Shown: positions 45,668 through 56,218 of the stretch, piece by piece
Layout of the letters: each line of letters starts with the position of its first letter
Position numbering within the stretch: position 1 is the first letter of the stretch
Source: Trissonchulus latispiculum
Taxonomy: Eukaryota > Nematoda > Enoplea > Enoplida > Ironidae
Reading direction: 5' to 3'
Assembly (NCBI GenBank): GCA_030248195.1
Contig: JASAND010008723.1
Coordinates: 1-64,000 of the forward strand
DNA: 64,000 bases
Translations under genes and position numbers: made by a program
The notes under the pieces: model-generated
The model's input: the letters and a program-made list of their open reading frames with translations, nothing else
What the model was told of the DNA's origin: nothing
Databases searched by the model: none

Positions 45668-46781
45668 GGTGCTGGTTCGGGTTCGTGTATTTTTGGGGGT
45701 TAAAAACGCAATTGTCGTTGAAATTCATTCAAATTTGCTACAATTTCATTATTTAGCCTATAAAACATTTTATAAAAGTCGCGGCTTGAAAATTTGAGTT
45801 TTGGAGAAATTAGCTTTAATCCGCCATAGCTTGCACTGTGGACACCCTACATGGATGAACTTATAGTTATTCGAATCCTCTCATCAAGACCTACAACTTT
45901 GCTCTTGAGAGTATTCTTTGATTCCTTAAGGTTTAAGAGATAACAGCGAAAAATTATTTTCGAGGTCCAAAACCGGCCATTTTTTGAAAAATCCAATATT
46001 GCAAGATTTGGACAGCTTCAACAGCGGTGGTCCGTCGGTCAAGTATTGTCCATATTTGTAGTCCTAAAGGACATGCCATGTCCAACGGAGAGTTCTCTGC
46101 GGCTTCTCAGCCTTCGCACAGCAGCGAAAGTGTGAAATTTTGAAAATCGCAACTAGATTGTTTTGAACACGGATTTCTCTCAACTCATGCATTCAATTAA
46201 AAAAGTGGCTTTACACACGTATTTTTGAGACAATTGCCGAGGGCTGTTTATCATGGTTTTTGCGTTTTGTCTTTCAGATCGATAGAACACGGATTTCTCT
46301 CAACTCATGCATTCAATTAAAAAAGTGGCTTTACACACGTATTTTTGAGACAATTGCCGAGGGCTGTTTATCATGGTTTTCCGTTTTGTCTTTCAGATCG
46401 AGAGAAATAAGCGTCCAAATTTGAAACTTTTGAGGAAAATCGGACAAAATTTACGTTTTTCTCAAAATCTTGATCTTCTTTCGTCGTTAAACAATTTCAG
46501 AAAAAATAGCCCTCGGGAAGACGTTTCTTTTGAAGCCTGCACTGGTCGCTTTTCGTTAGCTTTCCCACACTCGAAAAATCCATGTTCAAAAATTGTTTTC
46601 ATGTTATTGCAAGTTGTTGTTCAAATTTCAAGTTGTTCAGGCCAAAGAGTTGAAATGAGACAGCTATACTTAAAGCACATTCTAAGCTTTAAAATGATAT
46701 AAAAACTATCATTGAACTCCAAAAATTGAGCAAATTACAGTCTTTCAAAATTTGCTGCAAATACCAGAACCAGCACCTTAA
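45664..46781. mobile_element. TTAA-flanked element, family 3, copy b
   Basis: TIR TTAAGGTGCTGGTTC at the left and GAACCAGCACCTTAA at the right; about 1.1 kb. Contains a 120-bp tandem duplication (46165-46284 and 46285-46404, starting GAACACGGATTTCTCTC). No transposase seen. In intron 1 of copy 4. Confidence 0.85.
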
Positions 46782-46980
46782 GCAACGGTAGTCCTCAAGG
46801 TAGGAACAGTGGAGTCTCAATATAAAAGCAGCCTGTTTCACGGTTTCATGTACCAATTGAAATTCCAAAGTGTTCAAAACAATCGTACATTCAAAATTTG
46901 TGTTCAACACTGAGTGCTAACAGTACCATGTTTTTTGGCTGATAAAGTCTGGTTCACGCTAGGGTACAAGCTTAAGCAGA

Positions 46981-47231
46981 ACCGGTTCACACTATTGAAA
47001 ACTTGCACATTCACAAGAAAAGCACAAACACAAGCACAACGCATAGTTAAATTCATTTTAACTTTTTTCACAAACACAACGCCTGCAGCCAATCGAAATA
47101 GTTTTACCCTTTAAGCAAAAGGTGTGGCTAAGCCGAATTTCAAATGCTATTGGCCATGCATGTGTCGTAGTATGAACGTTTTCGTCTTGTGCTTGTGCCT
47201 GTGCTTGTGCTTGTGCGATAGTGTGAACCGG
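46981..47231. mobile_element. Small MITE with CCGGTTCACACTAT ends
   Basis: CCGGTTCACACTATTG at the left and GATAGTGTGAACCGG at the right. Subterminal CACAAG/CTTGTG repeats in inverse orientation (GCACAAACACAAGCAC, TTGTGCTTGTGCCTGTGC). 251 bp. Confidence 0.75.
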
Positions 47232-47894
47232 CCTTAATTCGATCTAAAAATTACACACCTAATGTCCTGTGAAGACAGATTCGCAGTGAGCAAAGAGCCA
47301 GCTTCAGTAAAGCAGGCATCGTTTTAGGTTTGTCCCAGATTTTGACACCTGAACGGTGAACTGATCTCGAATCAGAAAGTTTATCTTGGGCGATAAAATC
47401 CCTTCGACCCCTCTTCACTTCAACAAACATGCAGGAGTTTTATGAAACTACTTGCAATTAAATAAATCTCATTCTTACTATTTACGCCAGCCACAGCTAT
47501 CATCACAATGTAACACCAAAAGGCCACTACCACTCTTTCTTTGCCAGAAACTATTTCGTTCATTGAATGGAACAGAATAACTCGAATGGTACCCGGCCCT
47601 AACCACGCTCCGTCCAGTACAAAGAGAATGGCGATGTTGAAGCCAATGCCTGTTCCGGCCAAAACTAGCTGGATACAGTGGCCAATAGCATTGCCCAGAC
47701 CGGACGGTAGCATCAGGTAGAGCAGAGCAAACCCGAGACTAAGCGCTGGACTCCAGATAATGGAATAGTTAATCCATTCAACATGAAAGCTACGCCTGTA
47801 AGGATGGACACTGGATCACCTTTTGTGACCCAGGACCCTCTAGATTCGAAACGTTGGTCTCGACCCGAACTCGAACCCAAGAAAAGTTAGAGGA

Positions 47895-47896
47895 TG

Positions 47897-47950
<54 letters not shown>

Positions 47951-47972
47951 CTGATTGATTGATTGATTGATT
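47895..47972. repeat. (GATT)n microsatellite
   Basis: About 19 GATT units with one GACT variant. Confidence 0.95.
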
Positions 47973-48515
47973 AACGTCTACGTTTACGTTAAGCGTTTCC
48001 TATACTAAAGCTGATGCATAAGTGGTCATGATAAAACAACAACATTTTTATGAGGCACTTTAGTAGCTTGCCAAAGTTGGAAAAAATGACAAATATATCG
48101 GAATTTGAAAATCGAAAAACACAAACAAAAACTTCAAACCTTAACCGAATTTCCCGTTCATATGCTTCTGTATGTTTTTAGGTTGGAAAATTATGCTGAA
48201 AGAAACAGAGTTTTAGCTCGTATATTCCAGACGAAAACCCAAATAAATCAATATTGTGAAATATTCTAATTTTTTTGGAAATTGAAATCTTCACAATACA
48301 CAAGAATTTTCGTCTCGTCTTGAGGATTCCGAAAATATATGTTTTTGTACTAGCTAACTTCCATCCAATTTTGCTACATGTTATAAATTTGTAATGAGAT
48401 GTAGGAAGTGCTCTATCTATATATGAGCCGATTTCTGGTAGGGTCAACCATAACTTGGACAACCTTCAAAAATCGATTTGGCTCAAACTTTCAGGACTTG
48501 TAGCAACCTGACGTA

Positions 48516-49233
48516 AAAGGAAAACCTTCAAATATTAGAGCTCAACTCCGTATATTCAACGAGTTATAGCAAAATTCGTGATTTTCGACTCTGCCACTGA
48601 CGTTGCCGTAGGACTTCACCAATCAAAATTGTCCCCCAAAATGGGCCGAAAAATCAAAAAAATAAAATTTCTCCGATTTGGCTGAAACTTGCCCGAAACA
48701 TTGCCAAGGGTACCTAGGTTATATGTCTAAAATATTACGCCGATATCTTTTTTCATTAGTCGGCTATGGCGGGTCAAAGTTGCCATAATCGCTGTTTTGG
48801 CTCAAAAACGGCGATTTTTCGAACTTTGAACGGCCATATCTCAAAAGTGGGTCTGGAATTTTGTTCATTTTTTGCATGGACGTTGGTAGCATATAGATAA
48901 ATAATATTTATAAAAATTGCGTGGTACTAAGACATAATAAGGTCGCTATGTCAAAAAAATGTGGAAATGCGCCTACTGAGCTTGGAGGCTTAAGCTAAGG
49001 TTCGACCGTCGCAAACTGCGGAACATGACCGCTAGAAAACTCAAACTGGCAGGGATAGGTGCCCCATGTCTGGTACCTATATGGTTAAGATATGAACTGT
49101 CTGACTCTTCTCTATCGGCCTGAGCACAATTTTGATTGATGGCAACGTCAGTGGCAGAGTCGAAAATCACGAATTTTGCTATAACTCGTTGAATATACGG
49201 AGTTGAGCTCTAATATTTGAAGGTTTTCCTTTA
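48516..49233. mobile_element. Foldback element with 95-bp arms
   Basis: AAAGGAAAACCTTCAAATAT at the left is complementary to the right end (ATATTTGAAGGTTTTCCTTT). The arms run through CAACGAGTTATAGCAAAATT and GACTCTGCCACTGACGTTGCC. The centre is unique. Confidence 0.8.
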
Positions 49234-49897
49234 TCTATATATTCAACTTTATCTTTTCACTTACATTTAAGCCAAACTGCGATCATTTCCTAAGCAAATG
49301 TGGTGGTGTACAGTTTTATTCTCACTACTCAGCCGCACGTGCAATTAGCCGCAGCGGATAAAATAAAGACAAGCTTCATAACAAATAAACAAAAGGTTTC
49401 AGGATAGCAGTAGGTCTTAAAATGAAATAAAATTAACCGACGATTTAGCTGAAGGCCCAAAAACTTATTTAAGACGAAAAGTTTTGCTTTAGAATTGACT
49501 AATCGTTCTCTCTTTGCCACCACGTTCAAACTAAACATTTGAAAAAACGGAAGTAGTTGAGCTCAGCCTTAAAATGACCCACTAAAAGGTTGACCCAGAC
49601 CCACACTAACCCAAAGGTTTATGGAATTTATGACCCGCCAAGGCCCAATGACCCATAAAAAATAGCGTCCCAAACGATCCATGACCCAGTTTCCATCCCT
49701 GGTACAACCCCGGGAGTTCTTTCCGTTGTTGCCCACTTGTAGACTTGATCGTTGCTGTTGATTCGATGATATCGATAGGTATGAATACTTTCATAGTTGT
49801 CGAATTTCTTGGCGAGCACCACTGACACCACATCGCATCCCAGTAAACTAAGTGCAAGCATCAATTCCAAGTATACTACGATTTTAAGTTGATGCAT

Positions 49898-50412
49898 TAC
49901 TTGCTGAAACTTTAGAACTTAACAAAATTAAATATGATTGGTTGGTTGCATATGTGTAGGTGAAGCAAGAGCACATAATGGGCAAAAGTAAAAGACTCTT
50001 ATACCACCATGTACTTAACATGCTAACTTGAACTCACTGAAGTAAACACTTTCATACAAACGTAAGCAATTGATATAAAAATTGTTACATGAAAGCATGA
50101 TTTGTAGGAATGTGTAGGTGTAGAAATGTAGTCTGCAAGAATATCATTGGAAAGGGTAGAAACATGCTGCAAAATTATCGAATTAGCTTTTAATTGCTTT
50201 TACCTAATTAATTTTATAATTAATTAAAAATAACTAATAAGTTACCTACATCTACCATAAGCCCTACGTTGATTGCAATCAGCGAGCAAACCACGCCTTT
50301 ATATGAAACCATGCAAAGGGGGGCTTCCGAAAATTACGGGGTTCCCGAGTTAACCCACCGAGCGTGCCTAGTGCCTAGCATGCTTATGCGCCTTTCAAAT
50401 AATTACTTTTAT
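49898..50412. other. Proximal 5' flank of copy 4
   Basis: Family-like sequence (TTTCAG acceptor at 49904, CTAACTTGAACTCA at 50022) lasts to about 50.06 kb, then gives way to unrelated AT-rich sequence. Confidence 0.45.
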
Positions 50413-50869
50413 CAAGAGTACATAATAGATAAGAGTGTGACAGCAGGCAGGCTCTCTGTTATCGGCAGCTGAGCCATGCTCTCTACGCTAACGGCCCACC
50501 CCCCGCAATTGCGTACCTAGTGGACCCCCCGCAATTACGTACCTAGTGGACCCCCCGCAAATCAGTACCTAGTACGCAATTGCGTATGTTCACTAGCTTC
50601 TACAATAAGCGTTCTATAGGGACCCCCCCGCAACTGTGACCTATCACTTGTCAATCTCGAATGATAGGTCACATTTGCGGGGGGTCCCGATAGAACGCTT
50701 ATTGTAGAATCGAGTGAACATACGCAATTGCGTACTAGGCACTGATTCGCGGGAGGGTCCAGTAGGCACGCAATTGCGGGGGGTGGGCCGTTAGCGTGCA
50801 GAGCATGGCTCAGCTGCTGATACAAGAGAGCCTTCCTGCTGTCACACTCTTATCTATTATGTACTCTTG
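50413..50869. mobile_element. Foldback, near-perfect 457-bp palindrome
   Basis: Tips CAAGAGTACATAATAGATAA and TTATCTATTATGTACTCTTG. The arms share GTGTGACAGCAGGC, GAGCCATGCTCT/AGAGCATGGCTC and GGCCCACCCCCCGCAATTGC. GCAATTGCG words recur. Another CTTATCTATTATGTACTCTT at 51489-51508 may be the end of a longer parent element. Confidence 0.85.
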
Positions 50870-52270
50870 CTTTTATGGCATTAACGAGTTTAGTAGAATC
50901 TGTGCCAACAGCAGGCTAACATTCTCAGAAAGGACGTTAAAAGAACAGCATACATTCAAACTATCTTTTTGAGAAAATAAGTTAGCACGAGCATACTTTC
51001 TCAGAATGTAAGTTGTTAGTTGGCACACTTTCACAGAAGGGACGTTGGCTAATTAACGTACTTTCACAGTGCAGCAACAAACGCAAATCAACTTAAATTC
51101 TTTGTAGCCGCGTTCAATTTGAAAATGCACGCAAATAAACAAACTGGAAGCATTATTATTAAGTATTTGGCGTAACAAATTAATAAATAAATTAATTAAT
51201 TAATTAAATTCAATGAGCACTACAAACGCTAATAGTACATCGTAGTATTAATCTAAGCTAAAATGTTTGGTTTTTCGTGAAAATCAGGCAAATTTTGACA
51301 TTTTTTCTAATTGAATTCTAATTAACAAAAATTTGCGTTAACTTTTCGAAAAATTTCTCAAATTTATTCTTGAGGTGCAACACCCCAGAAAATTTTAGTT
51401 CACGGTACAAGCCCCCTCAAAACTTTGTGGGGACAACCCCTCCCATGACTTGACCCTACGTTAATATATGGTGCAAAGAATCTTTTACTCTTATCTATTA
51501 TGTACTCTTAGTGAAAGTAGTTAAATTTAGAAGAGATATTGCTCAAATCCGTTAGTGTCCTTTTCCTAGGTTTCACCTGTCACTACACAGATCGACGCTC
51601 AGGATACAGGATCGCTGGTTAGATTTAGAACTGATCACATTGAGGTGTGCTGGTGCTCAGCCGTCAGGTCTAAATAGCCAACCAGGAATTGGAGTCAACG
51701 AAGGTAAGTTCGTTTATAGTGTAGAATATGGGCTGTACTCGTGATGCTAAGCCTAAGTCTCTCTTATAATAATGAGTTGAAATCATGAGCATATGTTGCA
51801 TACCGTCAAGATAAAATTACGATTAGCAACTTTTTTGGCTCAGAATGACTGAACACGTCACTAGTTCAAAAAGATTTGATCCGTCAATTAGGATGTGAAT
51901 CGAAGTCTGGGTTTGTTTGTCGGCAGTTCTGACCGTTCTGAACGACCACCGCAGACATTTTACGATGCAATCTTTTTGAGCAAAAGCAGGAAAGATTTAT
52001 GTGCGAAAGTTGAATGCTGTGCTGACTCAAAAAGACATTGTACACCATAGCTCTGTCATTAATTTTCTCCGTTTTGGGGACCAACTTGTTACGTCTGGGT
52101 GAATTTGGGATTTAGCAGTATTAGCACGGCTTAAACTTTTGAAAAATGGCTGAAAATGAACGATGAATGACAATAAATGGCAATTTGCAAAAGTGTTTCG
52201 CGTATTTCAGCTCAGTTGAAGGGCAAAGAAGGAAGTTTAAAATACCAAAGAATTATAAAACTCCCGCCTA
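50870..52270. other. Intergenic with a truncated MITE copy
   Basis: 51257-51477 is homologous to the right part of the element at 53937-54371 (TTTTTCGTGAAAATC, GGTACAAGCCCCCTCAAAA). The rest shows no gene. 51185-51205 is an AATT-repeat stretch. Confidence 0.5.
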
Positions 52271-52271
52271 T

Positions 52272-53284
52272 TTTAGGGCTCGGCTTGTTGGGCCCAGCAG
52301 AAAGAGTGTGTGATTCATTTCCTACCGAGTTTCCTGGAGGCTGAGAAGCGGAATACCAAATTGATAAATTAAACGGAAAAGTTGAATATAACATAAATTA
52401 ATTGGTCTGGCCGCCCTAGGTAAAATGACTTTTGACCTAAACCTCGCAAATCCTCTTGTGGGTGATAAATAAAGTATCATTTATCCTGTGGGGAGTGGAC
52501 GAGAGACAAAATAACCTCCCTGAAGGTAGCAGTGCCACTTAATGATCCAGCTCTGGAATTGTTTGATCCAGCTAGAAAATGTGCTGAATTGAATGAGCCA
52601 CAGCGTAATTTGAATGAGCCGGTCCTAGTTTGTGAGAAAAATTAGTGAAGTGGCACTGCTACCTTCAGGGAGGTGAAAAAATATGCTAATGCCCAGCCCC
52701 GCTTAGAGTAACGGTACGGTGCATAGACCCCCAGACGAAAGGATCTAAAAGTAAAAATTTGAGGCTATACGGACCAACTTCTCAAGTAGGACTGACTGAA
52801 ACGGTAGCTTGCTAGCCTAGGCCCCCCAGGAGAGTAGAGTTTAGGCCTCCCTGAAATCTACTTTAGGGCTCGGCTTGTTGGGCCCAGCAGAAACAGTGTG
52901 CGATTCCTTTCGTACCGAGTTTCCTGGAGGCTGAGAAGCGGCATAACAAATTGATAAACTAAATAGAAAAGTTGAATAAAACATAAATTAATTGGTCTGG
53001 CCGCCCCTAGGTAAAATAACTTTTGACCTTAACCTCGCAAATCCTCCTGTGGGTGATAAATAAAGTCTCATTTATCCTGTGGGGAGTGGACGAGAGAAAA
53101 AATATGCTAATGCCCAACCCAGCTTAGAGTAAGGGTACGGTGCATAGACCCCCAAACGAAAGGATCTAAAAGTAAAAATTTGAGGCCATACGGACCAACT
53201 TCTCAAGTAGGAGTGACTGAAAAGGTAGCTTGCTAGCCTAGACCCCCCAGGAGAGTAGAGTTTAGGCCTCCCTAAAATCTACTG
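52272..53284. repeat. Tandem duplication of a 420-bp unit
   Basis: Unit A 52272-52861 and unit B 52862-53284 both start TTTAGGGCTCGGCTTGTTGG and end near GTTTAGGCCTCCCT. They are about 95 percent alike by eye. Unit A is longer because of the MITE at 52514-52674. No ORF of note. Confidence 0.85.
52514..52674. mobile_element. 161-bp MITE with perfect 26-bp TIRs
   Basis: Tips ACCTCCCTGAAGGTAGCAGT (continuing GCCACTT) are exactly inverted at the right. Flanked by GACAAAATA and GAAAAAATA. Unit B preserves the empty site with a single GAAAAAATA, so the 8-9-bp target duplication can be seen directly. The length suggests hAT. Confidence 0.88.
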
Positions 53285-53936
53285 GGATAAACTAGCAATC
53301 AAACGTACAAGTCAGCAATTCATGTTGACCTCTGACTTGGACAGAAAGTAAACAAGAGTGAACAAATACTTGTACTACTTGGATAGAAAGAAGCTTTAAT
53401 GGGTTCAAAATACTCTTTTTAATTAAAATAAATAGGAGAAAGAATATAGAAAAGGGCTTCGGCATGGAAAAAAGAACTTTGATAAGTATTGTGTAACTTG
53501 CATGTGTAATTGCTTAATTATTTCAGAGAGAAGAAACTAGCTTATTACTGCTTGTGTAATATGCAATTGTTTTCTTGTTTGAGATTGAAGAAAAACTTAA
53601 ACCATCCAACTTTGTAATTGTTTGCCTTTTTAGGAGGAAGACTCGAATGATTATGCAATGTCTACGTAACTGTTTATTGTTAAACTGTATATTTAGAAGG
53701 AAGGTTATTTATTTTTAATCTATAAACTGTGCGGTATGCAATTATTTTGTTGCTTTAGGGAGAAGAAATCTTAAACTAGGCAGATCATGCAATCTAGTCT
53801 TTGGTGCTTGCGGCTAAGTGCGAGTTGGAGTGAGTGGCCACATGTAGAGCACTAATGATGATACACAGAATAATTATGGTGTTTGAATAATGCAGACTCA
53901 TCAATGACTTAGGCAATTCTAAGATACCCTCTTAAC
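53285..53936. other. Intergenic; no gene seen
   Basis: AT-rich sequence with loosely repeated GTGTAATATGCAATTGTTT-type motifs. No coding evidence. Confidence 0.4.
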
Positions 53937-54371
53937 CATAGGTTAACGCGGGGGGGTCCAAGCCCCCCCCCCCAACCCGGACAAGGTACAAGCTCTATCG
54001 CCGTCGGGGACAAGGGGTAACGAAAAAGTGGCCAAGGGGTAACCAAAAATAGCCGGAAAAAATTAATTTTTACAGTGAAAGTTTTCTCAAAAATTTCCGG
54101 CTTCGCCGGAATTTTTTAGTTAAAATGTTTAATTTTTCGTGAAAATCGGGCAAATTTTTGAAATTTTTTCCACAAATTGAAGATTTTTTGCAAATTTTGA
54201 CAAAAAATTGCAAATTGTAATAAAATTAGCGTTAATTTTTCAAAACATTTTACAAATTTATTCACGAGGTACAAGCCCCCCCCCCTGAAAATTTTTGTTC
54301 AAGGTACAAGCCCCCTCAAAATTTTTTGGGGACAAGCCCCCCCCCAGGACCCGAACCTATGTTAATCTATG
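53937..54371. mobile_element. MITE with CATAG(G/A)TTAAC ends and C-rich subtermini
   Basis: CATAGGTTAACGCGGGGGGG at the left; the right end gives CATAGATTAACATAGGTTCG in reverse complement. C-runs with GGTACAAGCCCCC on both sides. AT-rich, non-coding middle. A truncated relative at 51257-51477. Confidence 0.7.
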
Positions 54372-55640
54372 CTTTTAACTTTAATTTCACTGCATATACC
54401 AAAGACAAAAATCCTAAGGTAACGGGCTGACATGAGGGTAAAACTATTAGAAATTTGTTCAAAAAACTGCGTTGATTTTGGTCACACTATTAATCACTTT
54501 TTAAGCACAACTTATTATTGCTACTCATTTAGCAAAACTAGTTTAAACTAACGGGGATCAACTCGGGTAAATTTCGCAGCTGTTAAAGCTTGTTACCAAA
54601 AACAGTTTCAACGGTTTCTGTGACAACATTCTATTTTGTATAAACGCATGAAATGAAAATAATAATTGAAAGACTGTTGAAAGAATACGAACAAGCTTTG
54701 TCTAAAAATGCAAAGATGTTTCCCAGGCAACCAGTATTCAGCATATGTATAAATGGTCGGCTTTTAGGAAACTACATGTAATTCTAGCACTTTGATTAGA
54801 ACGTTGGCAATGCAATGGCTGGAATGCCTTGCAATTACTGAGAAACGATATGCATAGAGAAAACAATTCTATTTCTTGACTCTTTCTATGTTTATATGTT
54901 AAAAACTGTAAACAACAAGTCTGACATTATAAAACATTTTGGACCGGAACGGATACGCGTCCCGGTAGTTTTAGCACCATCGACATCTTGATTTCTGACT
55001 GCCAACAGCAAACTTACTGTAGAACAAAGCAGTAGCAACTATGACAGCAGCAATATTTGCTTTGTTTTTGGGGGTGTTTTGAGTTGGTATGAAGTCCGCA
55101 AAAACAATTGCAGATGCAGTGAATATCTTGCCTAATTGGTTTTTGTTTTACAACAAACATTTTGCAGTTGCAACCTTTTAATACAAATGATTAATTGACT
55201 AACTAGGGCGTATTCAAATTAATTGTGTTAATTGTTGTTATTAATTGTGTAAATTAAGTTTTGTTAATGCTATTTCTAATACCTACAGAAGGGAGGCCTC
55301 CTCTTTTCAAAAGTAAAAATAAAGACGCTGGACAGTTTTCATCTAAAGTTTGTATTTATTTCAAATGTTTTTCATTAACTGGAAGTTTTTAGTTTTTGAA
55401 TCTAAAGTAAAATGGTTTTAATCACGCTTTGCACGAGTGGTGGGTGGTCTGCTTTCTTAAAGTTTTATATCCTAGAACAACGAACATCTCCGGCATATTC
55501 ATAAAACTGTTTCAAAACTCAGACTGCCTTTCCTTTTGAAATGGTGTGATCTCGCTGCGCTCTTCATCTCAAGTCATGTGTAAAATTGTCCCCATATTGT
55601 GTGTTTGTTTGTTTCGGTACATTCCGAAGTAATTTACCCG
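54372..55640. other. Displaced 5' flank of copy 4
   Basis: 54600-54840 resembles the distal upstream region of copies 2 and 5 (GTTTCTGTG.TGACAACAT, the X-box-like block, TTTGATTAG). The rest is AT-rich without genes. Confidence 0.45.
54705..54740. promoter_or_regulatory. Shared upstream block with X-box-like site, displaced copy 4 block
   Basis: Same core as upstream of copies 2 and 5, with GTTTCC-CA-GGCAAC at 54718-54731, the closest of the three to a canonical X-box. It lies 4.8 kb upstream of the copy 4 ATG, against about 0.4 kb in copies 2 and 5. This implies that about 4.4 kb of mobile sequence (50.1-54.5 kb) entered between it and the gene. Confidence 0.5.
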
Positions 55641-56218
55641 TACCTGTTAAGCTAATATTGTGTTGCCGACTATCGGGCAGGCGCCCGCGTGTGCGACATG
55701 CAGTTTTAGTTTTCAGTTCGTATACTAAAAGTTATTTTATTCTGCACTCTGACAGGTTTAGCTAGGTAAACTAACTGTAAATTTATTCTACTGACTGTAA
55801 GAATCGCGGTCAAAACGCACAATTTCTAGAGGGGGATATTTTGTGGAAACGTCCCTGTTTGGAAAGTTTAACAAATCCGGAATTAATATGCAAATTAGAA
55901 ATTCGAAATTTCCACAATGTATATATTTAAAGGAGAGAATTTTGGTCATTATGGTCACAATTGACTGACCCAAAGTCAACCTCAAAATTGAAAAAAGCCA
56001 AGAATCAGTAGCCAAAGGTTAAAAGGGAGGTTGTGGTACTTTGATTTTAATTTAAAATTGTAATTGTACACGGCCGTATTGAAAATTGTAAGTACGGAAT
56101 TATGTATTTCTTTAGTAAAAGCTTCTTGTTCTTTAAAAAATTTTTTTCTAAACTTCGAGATAAAACTCTTATCACGATGTAGCAATCCTTTACCCTTCAT
56201 TTATAAAAATTTCCATAA
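55640..56218 (+). mobile_element. 5'-truncated LTR element copy with 3' LTR
   Basis: The LTR 55837-56218 (TATTTTGTGGAAACG...TTCCATAA) is a diverged relative of the LTR at 2080-2477. It is preceded by a polypurine AGAGGGGGA tract and by sequence like the end of the first element's internal region (ATCGCGG). No second LTR upstream. Confidence 0.65.

Larger units (their letters stand above)
47798..49708. mobile_element. Insertion splitting copy 4 exon 1
   Basis: 1.9 kb absent from the paralogues. Holds an ATTG microsatellite (47895-47972), a foldback (48516-49233) and, at its right end, GACCC-rich sequence (49575-49690). Probably several events. Clean target-site duplications were not identified. 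Confidence 0.6.
47479..49897 (-). pseudogene. Tetraspan family copy 4, exon 1 split by an insertion
   Basis: Gene spans 38964-49897. The 5' piece 49709-49897 (ATG at 49897) encodes TM1 and loop 1 up to TERTPG. The 3' piece 47479-47797 resumes at RRSFH and runs through INYSIIW, TM2, TM3, SGKER and TM4 to the conserved phase-1 donor ATA|GTAAGA. Between them lie about 1.9 kb of unrelated sequence holding an ATTG microsatellite and a foldback. An acceptor-like CAG abuts the 3' piece, but the splices I tried (GGG|GT or GTT|GT to that CAG) meet a stop at once. The loop cysteine is replaced by Ile and LANEWLPDL by a divergent stretch. The 3' piece still has an open frame. Most likely a pseudogene by insertion. 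Confidence 0.75.
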
